From NCBI RefSeq assembly GCF_015776785.2, contig NZ_LFMD02000007.1:769547-833546 (forward strand): a stretch of 64,000 nt of DNA, read 5' to 3'. Within the stretch, counting starts at the first letter, position 1. The number at the start of each line of letters is the position of its first letter. The translations under genes and the position numbers were made by a program. Shown piece by piece: positions 15,231 to 25,256 of this stretch. The DNA comes from Kitasatospora sp. SUK 42 (GTDB taxonomy: Bacteria > Actinomycetota > Actinomycetes > Streptomycetales > Streptomycetaceae). The notes below the pieces were generated by a model. That model saw only the letters and a list, made by a program, of their open reading frames with translations. It ran no database searches and was not told the DNA's origin.

Positions 15231-16658
15231 GTGCAGGAGTACGCGGAGTTCGGCGACCAGTACATCGACGGCGCCTGGCGGCCCTCCGGGGACACCGGGT
15301 CGATCACCGTGCTGAACCCGGCGACCGAGCAGGTGCTCGCGACCGTACCGGCGGGCGGGGCGGCCGACGTCGACGCCGCGGTGGCGGCGGCCCGCCGGGC
15401 GGCCCGGGGCTGGGCCGCCACCGCCCGCGAGGAGCGGCTCGCACTGCTGACCCGGCTGCGGGACGGGATCGCCGAGGCCCAGGGCGAGATCACCTCGACC
15501 GTCGTCGCCGAGCTGGGCGCCCCGATCGGCTTCGCCGGGGCCGTGCACGCCGGCCTGCCGCTGGCCGTCGCGACCTCCTACCTGAGCCTGCTCGCCGAAC
15601 ACCCCTTCGAGGAGCGGATCGGCAACTCGGTGGTGCTCGCCGAGCCGGCGGGAGTGGTCGCGGCGATCACGCCGTGGAACTACCCGCTGCACCAGATCGT
15701 GGCCAAGGTCGTCCCGGCGCTGGCGGCCGGCTGCCCGGTGGTGCTCAAGCCCGCCGAGGACACCCCGCTGGTAGCCCGGCTCTTCGCCCGCCTGGTGCAC
15801 GAGGCCGGTTTCCCGGCCGGGGTGTTCAACCTGGTGACCGGTACCGGCGCGGTGGCGGGCGCGGCGCTGTCCACCCACCCTCAGGTGGACGTGGTGTCGT
15901 TCACCGGCTCCACCGCGGTCGGCCGGCAGGTCGCCGAGACGGCCGGGCGCGCGCTGAAGCGGGTCGCCCTGGAGCTGGGCGGAAAGTCCGCCAACGTGGT
16001 GCTGCCCGGCGCGGACCTGGCCCGCGCGGTCAACGTGAACGTGGCCAACGTGTTCGCCAACTCGGGCCAGACGTGCAGCGCCTGGACCAGGCTGCTGGTG
16101 CACCAGGACCAGTACGAGGAGGCCGTCACGCTCGCCGCCAAGGCCGCCGCCAAGTACGTCCCGGGCGACCCCACCGACCCGCAGACCCGGATCGGCCCGC
16201 TGGTCAACGCCAGGCAGCTGGACCGGGTGCGCGGCTACCTGCACGGCGCTCTCGCCGAGGGCGCCCGGCTGGTGGCGGGCGGGCCCGAGCCGCTGCCCGA
16301 GCTACCGGCCGGCTTCTACGTCCGCCCGACCGTGCTCGCCGACGTCACCCCGGACATGACGGTGGCCCAGGAGGAGATCTTCGGCCCCGTCCTGTCCATC
16401 CTCTCCTACCGCGACGAGGACCACGCCGCCGAGATCGCCAACGGCACCGTCTACGGCCTCGCGGGCGGCGTCTGGGCCGCGGACACCGACACCGCCGCCG
16501 CCTTCGCCCGCCGCCTCGACACCGGCCAGGTCGACCTCAACGGCGGCCGCTTCAACCCGCTGGCCCCCTTCGGCGGCTACAAGAACTCCGGCCTGGGCCG
16601 CGAACTCGGCCGCCACGGCCTGGAGGAGTTCCTCCAGTACAAGTCGCTCCAGTACTGA
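15231..16658 (+). CDS. NAD(P)-dependent aldehyde dehydrogenase
   Basis: A 475-aa aldehyde dehydrogenase oxidising an aldehyde to the carboxylate. The general base Glu is E248 (LELGGKSA), the nucleophile C282 (NSGQTCSA), the oxyanion Asn in TPWN (residue 150), and the cofactor loop FTGST at 224-228. EEIFGPVL and the C-terminal PFGGYKNSG motif are intact. The GTG start at 15231 follows GAGAGGA. It stands alone and is convergent with glyA. Among subfamilies it resembles broad-specificity enzymes annotated as betaine/medium-chain aldehyde dehydrogenases; the substrate cannot be fixed. Confidence 0.92.
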   Translation: MQEYAEFGDQYIDGAWRPSGDTGSITVLNPATEQVLATVPAGGAADVDAAVAAARRAARGWAATAREERLALLTRLRDGIAEAQGEITSTVVAELGAPIGFAGAVHAGLPLAVATSYLSLLAEHPFEERIGNSVVLAEPAGVVAAITPWNYPLHQIVAKVVPALAAGCPVVLKPAEDTPLVARLFARLVHEAGFPAGVFNLVTGTGAVAGAALSTHPQVDVVSFTGSTAVGRQVAETAGRALKRVALELGGKSANVVLPGADLARAVNVNVANVFANSGQTCSAWTRLLVHQDQYEEAVTLAAKAAAKYVPGDPTDPQTRIGPLVNARQLDRVRGYLHGALAEGARLVAGGPEPLPELPAGFYVRPTVLADVTPDMTVAQEEIFGPVLSILSYRDEDHAAEIANGTVYGLAGGVWAADTDTAAAFARRLDTGQVDLNGGRFNPLAPFGGYKNSGLGRELGRHGLEEFLQYKSLQY

Positions 16659-16761
16659 GCCCGTTCGCCGAGGCGCGACGAGACGCGAGCCGGTGACGAT
16701 CTCTGGGCCGCGATCTGCCGCCGCCCCTGAGGCACCAGCGGCCCGGGCGAACAGCGGTCCT

Positions 16762-16814
16762 GCCGGGCGCCCGTGGGCGCGGCGCCGAGGCGCCGACGCC
16801 CGCGGACGCCCGGC
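16762..16814. terminator. Bidirectional stem-loop between the aldehyde dehydrogenase gene and glyA
   Basis: Arms 16762-16779 and 16797-16814 pair over 18 bp with two G-T type mismatches, enclosing a smaller GGCGCC/GGCGCC stem. It sits between two convergent genes 104 and 7 nt from their stops, so it could end both transcripts. Confidence 0.65.
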
Positions 16815-16820
16815 GGGAGG

Positions 16821-18311
16821 TCAGGCCAGGTCGATGCCCGGGTAGAGCGGGAACGGGGCGAGGAGGTCGGCGGCGCGCTTGGCGACACCCTCGCGAAGGG
16901 AGTCGTCGAGGGCGTAGTTGGCCTTGGACGGGGCGCCGTTGGCGGTGGTGGTGGGGGTGGTGGCGCGCAGGACGGTGTCGATCAGGGCGGCGATCTCGTC
17001 CATCTCCGCGGTGCCGAGGCCACGGGTGGTGAGGGCCGGGGTGCCCAGGCGCACGCCCGAGGTGTACCAGGCGCCGTTCGGGTCCTGCGGGACGGAGTTG
17101 CGGTTGGTGACGATGCCCGAGTCCAGCAGCGCCGCCTCGGCCTGACGGCCCGTCAGGCCGTAGCCGGAGACGTCGGCGAGGACGAGGTGGTTGTCGGTGC
17201 CGCCGGTGACCAGCTTGCCGCCACGGCTCAGCAGGCCCTCGGCGAGCGCCTGGGCGTTGTCGACGACGGCGCGGGCGTAGGCCTGGAACTCGGGGCGGCG
17301 GGCCTCCGCGAAGGCGACCGCCTTGGCGGCCATGACGTGCGAGAGCGGGCCGCCGAGCACCAACGGGCAGCCGCGGTCGACGTGTTCGGCCAGCTCTGCG
17401 GTGCTCAGCACCATGCCGCCGCGCGGGCCGCGCAGGGACTTGTGGGTGGTGGTGGTGACGATGTCGGCGTGCGGCACCGGGTCGTGGTCGCCGGTGAGCA
17501 CCTTGCCCGCGACCAGGCCCGCGAAGTGCGCCATGTCGACCATGAGGGTCGCGCCGACCTCGTCCGCGATCTCGCGCATCCTGGCGAAGTTCACCAGCCG
17601 GGGGTAGGCGGAGTAGCCGGCGACCAGGATCAGCGGGCGGAACTCGCGGGCGGTCTCGCGCAGGGCGTCGTAGTCGATCAGGCCGGTGACCGGGTCGGTG
17701 CCGTAGCTGCGCTGCTCGAACATCTTGCCCGAGATGTTGGGCCGGAAGCCGTGGGTGAGGTGGCCGCCGGTGTCCAGGGACATGCCGAGCATGCGCTGGT
17801 TGCCGAGCTCCTGGCGCAGCTGCGCCCAGTCCTGGTCGGTGAGGTCGTTGACGTTGCGGACCGCGGCCCGATCCAGGGCCGGGCTCTCGACCCGCTGGGA
17901 GAGGACGGCCCAGAAGGCGGTGAGGTTGGCGTCGATGCCGGAGTGCGGCTGGACGTAGGCGTGATCGGCGCCGAACAGGGCGCGGGCGTGCTCGGCGGCG
18001 ATGGTCTCGACGGTGTCGACGTTCCGGCAGCCGGCGTAGAAGCGGCGGCCGGCGGTGCCCTCGGCGTACTTGTCGCTGAGCCAGTTGCCCATGGCGAGCA
18101 GGACGGCCGGGGAGGCGTAGTTCTCGCTGGCGATCAGCTTGAGCGAGTCGCGCTGGTCCTCCAGCTCCTGGCCGATGGCGGCGGCGATCCGCGGCTCGAC
18201 GCCGGCCACGACGTCCAGGGCGCTGCGGAAGGCGGTGTCGGCGGCGGGGCTCGCGGTGGTGTGCGGCTGCTGCGGCCGGGCGGGGGTCTGCTCGTGCTCG
18301 GGCTGGGCCAT
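16821..18311 (-). CDS. glyA: Serine hydroxymethyltransferase
   Basis: PLP enzyme interconverting serine and glycine with tetrahydrofolate. The Schiff-base lysine is K291 in TTTTHKSLRGPRGG; substrate and cofactor residues lie in LIASENYAS (59-67), YAEGTAGRRFYAGC and MVDMAHFAGLV. At 496 aa it is longer than the usual roughly 420 aa, with inserts around residues 140-170; this longer form is common in actinomycetes. The ATG at 18311 is preceded by AGGAG. An in-frame upstream extension to 18425 is rejected because it would translate the riboswitch. Expression is likely controlled by the ZTP aptamer 25 nt upstream. Confidence 0.95.
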   Translation of the reverse strand: MAQPEHEQTPARPQQPHTTASPAADTAFRSALDVVAGVEPRIAAAIGQELEDQRDSLKLIASENYASPAVLLAMGNWLSDKYAEGTAGRRFYAGCRNVDTVETIAAEHARALFGADHAYVQPHSGIDANLTAFWAVLSQRVESPALDRAAVRNVNDLTDQDWAQLRQELGNQRMLGMSLDTGGHLTHGFRPNISGKMFEQRSYGTDPVTGLIDYDALRETAREFRPLILVAGYSAYPRLVNFARMREIADEVGATLMVDMAHFAGLVAGKVLTGDHDPVPHADIVTTTTHKSLRGPRGGMVLSTAELAEHVDRGCPLVLGGPLSHVMAAKAVAFAEARRPEFQAYARAVVDNAQALAEGLLSRGGKLVTGGTDNHLVLADVSGYGLTGRQAEAALLDSGIVTNRNSVPQDPNGAWYTSGVRLGTPALTTRGLGTAEMDEIAALIDTVLRATTPTTTANGAPSKANYALDDSLREGVAKRAADLLAPFPLYPGIDLA

Positions 18312-18335
18312 GGCGGTCTCCTGGTGGGGATGCGG

Positions 18336-18426
18336 GCGGCCCAGGCGCTCGGCAACTGAACGTGAGATTCCACGGGGCCGCTTCCCGATGGTCGATTCCA
18401 TCCCTACGCGCCAGTCGCGGCCCACC
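18336..18426 (-). ncRNA. ZTP (pfl) riboswitch upstream of glyA
   Basis: The minus-strand leader contains the hallmark ZTP blocks in order: GGGCCGCGACUGGCG, UGGAAUCGACCAUCGGGAAG, then CCGAGCGCCUGGGC. The first block forms the 5' side of P1 and the conserved internal loop; the last is the P3/pseudoknot part. The aptamer ends about 25 nt before the ATG. GGUGGG at its 5' edge (18421-18426) can pair with CCCACC (18323-18328), which abuts the AGGAG ribosome site, suggesting translational control. ZTP/Z-nucleotide signals 10-formyl-THF shortage, matching glyA's one-carbon role. Confidence 0.88.
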
Positions 18427-18733
18427 GGGATCGTATCAACATCGCGGGGACTGTGGCGGAGGTCTCAGAATGCGGAACGACCGGCCCGATTTGTTCGCAT
18501 ATGTCCGTTCTTTTGCAACGCCCGTGTTGCAGGGAAATGAAGCCGCCACATTTTTCGAAACAGTCCGGCAGGAATTCCGCCGGGGCGCGCATCAGTGATT
18601 TGCGGAACCTCGGACGCATCCGATCTGATGTCGCCCGAACGGCCACCGGGAAACCCCCGGAGACCGGATCGGAAATGCCCACCAGCGCACCCTCACCCAT
18701 GGGGCGGCGGAGAATTCGGGGAGTACGCCTCTC
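18427..18733. promoter_or_regulatory. Divergent intergenic region between the glyA leader and the ABC transporter
   Basis: About 307 bp, AT-richer than its surroundings, holding the glyA promoter (minus) and the transporter promoter (plus). A small dyad TGCAAC (18514-18519) / GTTGCA (18526-18531) is the only obvious structure. No gene is seen. Confidence 0.4.
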
Positions 18734-19708
18734 ATGGCAGCGGTCGACACAGTCGCAGTTCCCAGCACGGCCACCGCGCCCGCCGCGCCGAGCCTGCTGC
18801 GCCGCGTCCTGCGGGACCGGGTCGGCGCCGCCGCCCTCGCCGTCGTCCTGCTGTTCCTGCTGCTCGCCCTGGCCGCGCCGCTGATCGCCGCCCTGTACGG
18901 GAAGAACCCGGTCGAGCACTACGGCCAGAACGCTCCCGGCCTGCTCAGCGACGGTGGGCTGCCGATGCTGCCGAACGGCGGGATCTCCGGCGACTTCTGG
19001 TTCGGCCTGGAGCCCGGCCTCGGCCGGGACGTGCTGACCCAGCTGCTGTACGGCATTCGCACCTCGCTGCTGATCGCCTTCGCCTCGGCCGCGGTGACCA
19101 CCACGCTCGGCGTGCTGGCCGGGGTCGCGATCGGTTATCTCGGCGGAATCGCGGACCGGTTGTTCGGCTTCCTCGCCAATGTCCTGCTGGCCTTTCCGAC
19201 ACTTCTCCTGCTGCTCGCGCTCAGCCCGGTGATCCAGTCCCGACTGGTCGATCCGGGCACCGCGGAACCGGAGTGGATGCAGTTCCTGGTGCTGATCCTG
19301 GTTTTCTCCGCGTTCGGCTGGATTCCGCTCGCGCTTTCCCTCCGTGCCACCGTCCGCTCGCTCCGGGAAAGGGATTTCGTGCAGTCCGCCCGGGCGCAGG
19401 GGGCGAGCCGTTTCCATGTCGTCGTCCACGAACTGCTGCCGAATGTGCGCTCGCAGCTGCTGGTGCACGCCACCATGGCGGTGCCGACCTTCGTCGCCTC
19501 CGAGGCCGCGCTGTCCTTCCTCGGCGTCGGCGTCACCGAGCCGGTGCCGGACTGGGGGCGGATGATCGCCCGCGGCTCCGAGGTCTTCCAGGCCGACCCG
19601 ACGTACATGGTCTTCCCCGGCGCGGCACTGCTGGCCTTCGTCCTCGCCTTCAACCTCCTCGGCGACGCCGTCCGGGACGCGCTGGACCCGCGCGCCGGCG
19701 GCCGCTGA
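18734..19708 (+). CDS. Peptide/nickel-type ABC transporter permease (DppC-like)
   Basis: A 324-aa inner-membrane permease with six segments. An N-terminal membrane helix is followed by a long extracytoplasmic loop (YGKNPVEHYGQNAPGLL...), typical of the DppC/OppC subunit. The EAA-type loop contacting the ATPase is SARAQGASRFHVVVHELLPN. The ATG at 18734 begins MAAVDTVAVPS. It is the first gene of the operon, placed before the binding protein rather than after the DppB-type subunit, which is unusual. Neighbouring genes complete one transporter. The ligand may be oligopeptide or another small molecule. Confidence 0.9.
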   Translation: MAAVDTVAVPSTATAPAAPSLLRRVLRDRVGAAALAVVLLFLLLALAAPLIAALYGKNPVEHYGQNAPGLLSDGGLPMLPNGGISGDFWFGLEPGLGRDVLTQLLYGIRTSLLIAFASAAVTTTLGVLAGVAIGYLGGIADRLFGFLANVLLAFPTLLLLLALSPVIQSRLVDPGTAEPEWMQFLVLILVFSAFGWIPLALSLRATVRSLRERDFVQSARAQGASRFHVVVHELLPNVRSQLLVHATMAVPTFVASEAALSFLGVGVTEPVPDWGRMIARGSEVFQADPTYMVFPGAALLAFVLAFNLLGDAVRDALDPRAGGR

Positions 19709-19784
19709 GGCCCTCGAACCCCGTTCGCCTCCATCAACCCCTGCCCTCCCCGGCGCGATCCGCCGGGGCAAGGAGAGATTCGCC

Positions 19785-21539
19785 ATGCGCTGGACCAAAC
19801 CGTCGCTCGCCGTCATCGCCACCGCCCTGCTGGCGACCTCCTGCTCGGCCGGCGCGGGCGGCAGCGGCTCCGCCCCCGCCGGGGCCTCGGCCAAGGAGAC
19901 CTCCCCGCTGACCGCCGCGCTCGGCACCGAGAAGGAGAGCGCCGGTCCGGCCCCGGCCGTCCCCGGCGCCCGCCCGGGCGGCACCGTGAACGTGTACAAC
20001 AGCGTCGAGTTCCGCCACCTGGACCCGCAGAAGGTCTACGCGGGTGCCACCTACAACGCCTCGCTGCTCTGGGGCCGCCAGCTGACGCAGTATCAGGTCG
20101 TCGATGGCAAGGCCAAGTTGGTCGGCGACCTGGCCACCGACACCGGCACCCCGGCGGACGGCGGGCGCACCTGGACGTACCGGCTCAAGGAGGGCGTGGC
20201 CTGGGAGGACGGCAAGCCGATCACCTCCCAGGACGTCAAGTACGGCATCGAGCGCACCTTCGGCAAGGGCTACGAGGTCGGCCCGCCGTACTGGCCGCAG
20301 TGGCTCACCGGCGAGGCCAGCTACGAGGCGGCCCGCGCCAAGTACACCGGCCCGCAGGACGGCGACCTGGCCGCGATCGAGACGCCGGACGAGCGCACCA
20401 TCGTCTTCCACTTCCCGCAGCCGCAGGCCGACGTGCCGTACATGGCCGCGCAGTCCTCCTCCTCGCCGGTGCGCCGGGACAAGGACACCGGCACCGACTA
20501 CGACAAGCTGCCGTTCGCCACCGGCCCGTACCGGATCGTCGAGCACGTCCAGAACACCCGCATGGTGCTGGAGCGCAACCCGGCGTGGAAGGCCGAGACC
20601 GACCCGATCCGCAACCAGTACCCGGACAAGTTCGTCTTCACGTACGGCAAGGAGGCTCTCAACATCAACCAGGAGATCCTGTCCGGACGCGACGGCGGCG
20701 CCAACGCCACCACCGCCAACGACACGCTCTCCCCCGAGCTGTACCAGACCGTCGACACCGACCCGAAGGCCAGGGAGCTGGTCGTCTCCGGCCGCGAGGG
20801 CGCCTTCGTCACCCAGCTGATCATCAACAACGAGCGGGTGCCGGACGTCGAGGTGCGCAAGGCGCTGCACCTGGCCTACCCGCGCCAGCAGGCCCGGCAG
20901 GTCCAGGGCGGCTCCCGGACCGGCGAGCTGGCCACCACGCTGAGCTCGCCCGCGCTGATCGACTGGCAGAAGTACGACCTCTACCCGGCCAAGCCGGAGG
21001 GCGACCCGGAGGCCGCCAAGGCCGAGCTCGCCAAGGCCAAGCAGGCGCCGGCCAGCCTGACCTACGGGTACAAGAACACGCCGGAGGGCCAGCGCGTCGC
21101 GCAGGTGCTGGTGGACGGCTTCGCCAAGGCGGGCATCACCGTGGTGCCCAAGCCGATCGACCCCAAGGCCTTCCTGGACGAGGTGCACCGCGCCGACTCG
21201 CCGTACGACCTGTTCGAGGAGACCTCCTCCGTCGACTGGCCGACGCCGTCCACTCTGATCCCGTTCTCCTTCGACGGCCGGGCCGGCAGCGACCTCAACG
21301 CGGCCCGCTACCGCAACCCCGAGGTCGACAAGGAGATCGACCGGATCAACCAGATCGGCGAGCCGCGCGCCAAGGCCAAGGAGCTGTACGCGCTGGAGCA
21401 GACGGTGATGAAGGACGTGCCGGTGCTGCCCTTCGCCTACCCGACCACCAACCAGCTGCGCGGCAGCAACGTCGGCGGGGCGTTCGTCCACCCGATCTAC
21501 GGGACGGTCGGGCTGACCTGGCTGTACCTCAAGTCCTGA
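19785..21539 (+). CDS. Extracellular solute-binding lipoprotein, family 5
   Basis: Substrate-binding protein of the transporter. A 20-residue lipoprotein signal with lipobox ATSC (Cys20) is followed by a Gly/Ser/Ala linker. The mature family 5 fold shows PGGTVNVYNSVEFRHLDPQ near the start, VGDLATD, TYRLKEGVAWEDGKPITSQDV and GTGP-equivalent FATGPYRIVEH. The 584-aa length is normal. The ATG at 19785 follows GGAGAG. Downstream, two strong hairpins (21552-21635) separate it from the next permease gene, which may raise its level relative to the membrane subunits. Peptides are the usual ligands of this family; specificity is unknown. Confidence 0.92.
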   Translation: MRWTKPSLAVIATALLATSCSAGAGGSGSAPAGASAKETSPLTAALGTEKESAGPAPAVPGARPGGTVNVYNSVEFRHLDPQKVYAGATYNASLLWGRQLTQYQVVDGKAKLVGDLATDTGTPADGGRTWTYRLKEGVAWEDGKPITSQDVKYGIERTFGKGYEVGPPYWPQWLTGEASYEAARAKYTGPQDGDLAAIETPDERTIVFHFPQPQADVPYMAAQSSSSPVRRDKDTGTDYDKLPFATGPYRIVEHVQNTRMVLERNPAWKAETDPIRNQYPDKFVFTYGKEALNINQEILSGRDGGANATTANDTLSPELYQTVDTDPKARELVVSGREGAFVTQLIINNERVPDVEVRKALHLAYPRQQARQVQGGSRTGELATTLSSPALIDWQKYDLYPAKPEGDPEAAKAELAKAKQAPASLTYGYKNTPEGQRVAQVLVDGFAKAGITVVPKPIDPKAFLDEVHRADSPYDLFEETSSVDWPTPSTLIPFSFDGRAGSDLNAARYRNPEVDKEIDRINQIGEPRAKAKELYALEQTVMKDVPVLPFAYPTTNQLRGSNVGGAFVHPIYGTVGLTWLYLKS

Positions 21540-21551
21540 CGCTCTCACGCT

Positions 21552-21635
21552 CTCAGGTCCTCGGGTTCTGAAGTCCCGAGGACCTGAGCTCCCGGGCCCG
21601 CCCCCGCCGCTGCCGTTTCGGCGGGGACGGGCCCG
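21552..21635 (+). terminator. Two tandem stem-loops between the binding-protein and permease genes
   Basis: Hairpin 1 has perfect 14-bp arms CTCAGGTCCTCGGG (21552-21565) and CCCGAGGACCTGAG (21575-21588). Hairpin 2 pairs 21593-21608 with 21620-21635 over 16 bp with one mismatch. No U-run follows, so attenuation or mRNA 3'-end protection is as likely as full termination. Confidence 0.7.
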
Positions 21636-21672
21636 GATCCCCCCTCCCCGCCACGTCGACCTCGGATCGGCC

Positions 21673-22665
21673 ATGCTCTCCTTCGCCCTGCGGCGGACCC
21701 TCCAGGCGTTCGCCGTCCTGCTCGCGGTCTCCGCCGCCGCCTTCGCCCTCTTCTACGCCGCGCCCGCCGACCCGGCCCGCGCCGCCTGCGGTCCGCGCTG
21801 CGACAGCGGGCAGGTCGCGGCGGTGCGCCAGAGCATGGGCCTGGACCAGCCGCTGCTCACCCAGTACACCGACTACCTGGTCGGGGTCGTCGCCGGGCGG
21901 GACATCGGCGACGTGGACGGCTCGGTCATCCACTGCGACGCGCCCTGCCTCGGGTACTCCTACCGGCTGCACCAGCCCGTCACCGAGGCGCTGGTGGACC
22001 ACCTGCCGGTCACCCTGTCGCTGACCGCCGGGGCGCTCGCCGTGCTGCTGGTACTCGGCCTCGGCACCGGGTTCGTGTCCGCGCTGCGGCACGGCGGCCG
22101 CACCGACCGGCTGCTGTCCGGCTTCACGCTGGTCGGCGCGAGCGTGCAGATCTACTTCCTCGGGTACGTCGCCCAGTGGGCGCTGGTCTACTCCACCGGT
22201 CTGCTGCCGCTGCCCTCCTACACCCCGCCGGGCGAGGACCTGGCCGCCTGGGCGGGCGGGATGCTGCTCCCCTGGATCGTCCTCGGCTTCGTCAACTCGG
22301 CGGTTTTCGCCCGACTTTCGCGCTCCCAGCTGCTGGAGACGATGAACGAGGAGTACGTCCGGACGGCCCGAGGCAAGGGGTTGGGGCGCCTGCGCGCGCA
22401 CCTCAAGTACACCTCGCGCGGCGCCGCCGGCCCGCTGGTGCAGCTGCTCGGGCTGGAGGCCGGGGTGCTGCTGGGCGGGGCGGTGATCACCGAGACGGTG
22501 TTCGGGCTGAACGGGATCGGGCGCTTCGCCGCCGAGGCCGTCGGCGGGCAGGACCTGCCCGCCGTGGTCGGCGCGGTGCTGCTGGCCGCCTGCTTCGTGG
22601 TGCTGTTCGTCGCGCTGGCCGACCTGGCGGTGGCCTGGCTCGACCCGCGCATCCGGCTGAGCTGA
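21673..22665 (+). CDS. Peptide/nickel-type ABC transporter permease (DppB-like)
   Basis: A 330-aa DppB/OppB-type permease. It begins MLSFALRRTLQAFAVLLAVS, with the first helix immediately at the N-terminus, followed by the characteristic periplasmic loop containing DPARAACGPRCDSGQVAAVRQ, then five more helices. The ATPase-contact loop is YVRTARGKGLGRLRAHLKYTSR. Two Cys pairs in the first loop (AACGPRC and HCDAPC) are unusual and could form disulfides outside the membrane. The ribosome site before ATG 21673 is weak. It forms the channel with the DppC-like subunit encoded 2 kb upstream. Confidence 0.9.
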   Translation: MLSFALRRTLQAFAVLLAVSAAAFALFYAAPADPARAACGPRCDSGQVAAVRQSMGLDQPLLTQYTDYLVGVVAGRDIGDVDGSVIHCDAPCLGYSYRLHQPVTEALVDHLPVTLSLTAGALAVLLVLGLGTGFVSALRHGGRTDRLLSGFTLVGASVQIYFLGYVAQWALVYSTGLLPLPSYTPPGEDLAAWAGGMLLPWIVLGFVNSAVFARLSRSQLLETMNEEYVRTARGKGLGRLRAHLKYTSRGAAGPLVQLLGLEAGVLLGGAVITETVFGLNGIGRFAAEAVGGQDLPAVVGAVLLAACFVVLFVALADLAVAWLDPRIRLS

Positions 22666-22679
22666 GGGGAGACGAATCG

Positions 22680-24404
<1,725 letters not shown>

Positions 24405-24424
24405 CGTTCGCCGGGCGGCGACGG

Positions 24425-24468
24425 CCCTTCGTGGGCCCTTCGTGGGCGCTTCGTGGGCCCGTCGTGCG
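24425..24468 (+). repeat. 11-bp tandem repeat, four units
   Basis: CCCTTCGTGGG at 24425 and 24436, then CGCTTCGTGGG at 24447 and a degenerate unit at 24458. It lies just after the transporter operon, with no obvious role. Confidence 0.8.
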
Positions 24469-24613
24469 CGGAGTGCTCCTCGACGGGTCGAACACGGAGG
24501 GCGGTCGCACAGGGAGGGCGGCCTGACACGGAGCGCAAACGGCTGGCGGGATCAGGGGCGGACGGAAGATGATCAGAGTTGGCCAGGATTCGATCAGAAG
24601 GAATGGGACGAAG

Positions 24614-25024
24614 ATGTCCGCCATCGCTCATGAAGGTGTCGACCGGGAACTCGTCGAGGCGGCCGAGGAGGTCGCCAGGCGGTACTCGCGCGGCGACAAC
24701 CACTCCGTCGCGGCCGCCGGACGCAACGCCGACGGGCGGATCATCACGGCGGTGAACGTCTACCACTTCACCGGCGGCCCGTGCGCGGAACTGGTGCTCA
24801 TCGGGGCCGCGGCGGGCCAGGGGGCGTACGACCTCACCACGGTGGTGGCGGTCGGCGACGGCGGGCGCGGGGTGATACCGCCGTGCGGGCGCTGCCGCCA
24901 GGTACTGCTCGACTACTTCCCGAAGGTGGGGGTCATCATCGAGCAGGACTCCGAGCTGCGGACCCTGCCGGTGCTGGACCTGCTGCCGGGGGCGTACGTC
25001 TGGGCCGACCACCAGGACGACTGA
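24614..25024 (+). CDS. Cytidine deaminase / blasticidin-S-deaminase-like protein
   Basis: A 136-aa zinc-dependent deaminase. CAE (57-59) supplies one zinc ligand and the proton-shuttling Glu; PPCGRCRQV supplies the Cys91 and Cys94 ligands. Size and the single-domain form fit tetrameric cytidine deaminases and blasticidin-S-type deaminases. Two starts are possible: ATG 24569 (15 residues longer, GGACGGAAG upstream) and ATG 24614 (AAGGA 11 nt upstream). The latter is preferred because the extra residues lack family similarity. Short-period repeat arrays flank it on both sides (24425 and 25075). The base or nucleoside substrate is undetermined. Confidence 0.82.
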   Translation: MSAIAHEGVDRELVEAAEEVARRYSRGDNHSVAAAGRNADGRIITAVNVYHFTGGPCAELVLIGAAAGQGAYDLTTVVAVGDGGRGVIPPCGRCRQVLLDYFPKVGVIIEQDSELRTLPVLDLLPGAYVWADHQDD

Positions 25025-25074
25025 GCGTCGCGGTTCGGCTCGCGGGCCCGGGTCTGGTTCCGGGCCTGCCGTCC

Positions 25075-25122
25075 GGGCTTGGTTCCGCGCTTGGTTCTGG
25101 GCTTGGTTCCGCGCTTGGTTCC
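25075..25122 (+). repeat. 12-bp tandem repeat, four units (alternating pair)
   Basis: GGGCTTGGTTCC (25075, 25099) alternates with GCGCTTGGTTCY (25087, 25111), i.e. two 24-bp copies. A degenerate copy GGGTCTGGTTCC occurs at 25050. It lies between the deaminase and EF-hand genes. Confidence 0.85.
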
Positions 25123-25256
25123 GGGTGTGCGTGCCGGACTTCGTTCCGACTTTCGTTCGGCTGCGCGAGCGAGGCTCGACGCGTTAGCGTGCTGGCGACG
25201 TGACGTCGCCGACGTGCGTCTGCGGAGCCGCACGGACCACCATCGGAGGGGGCACA

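Noticed and set aside
18312..18425. N-terminal extension of glyA
   Set aside because: This sequence is the ZTP riboswitch and leader; AGGAG before ATG 18311 sets the start.
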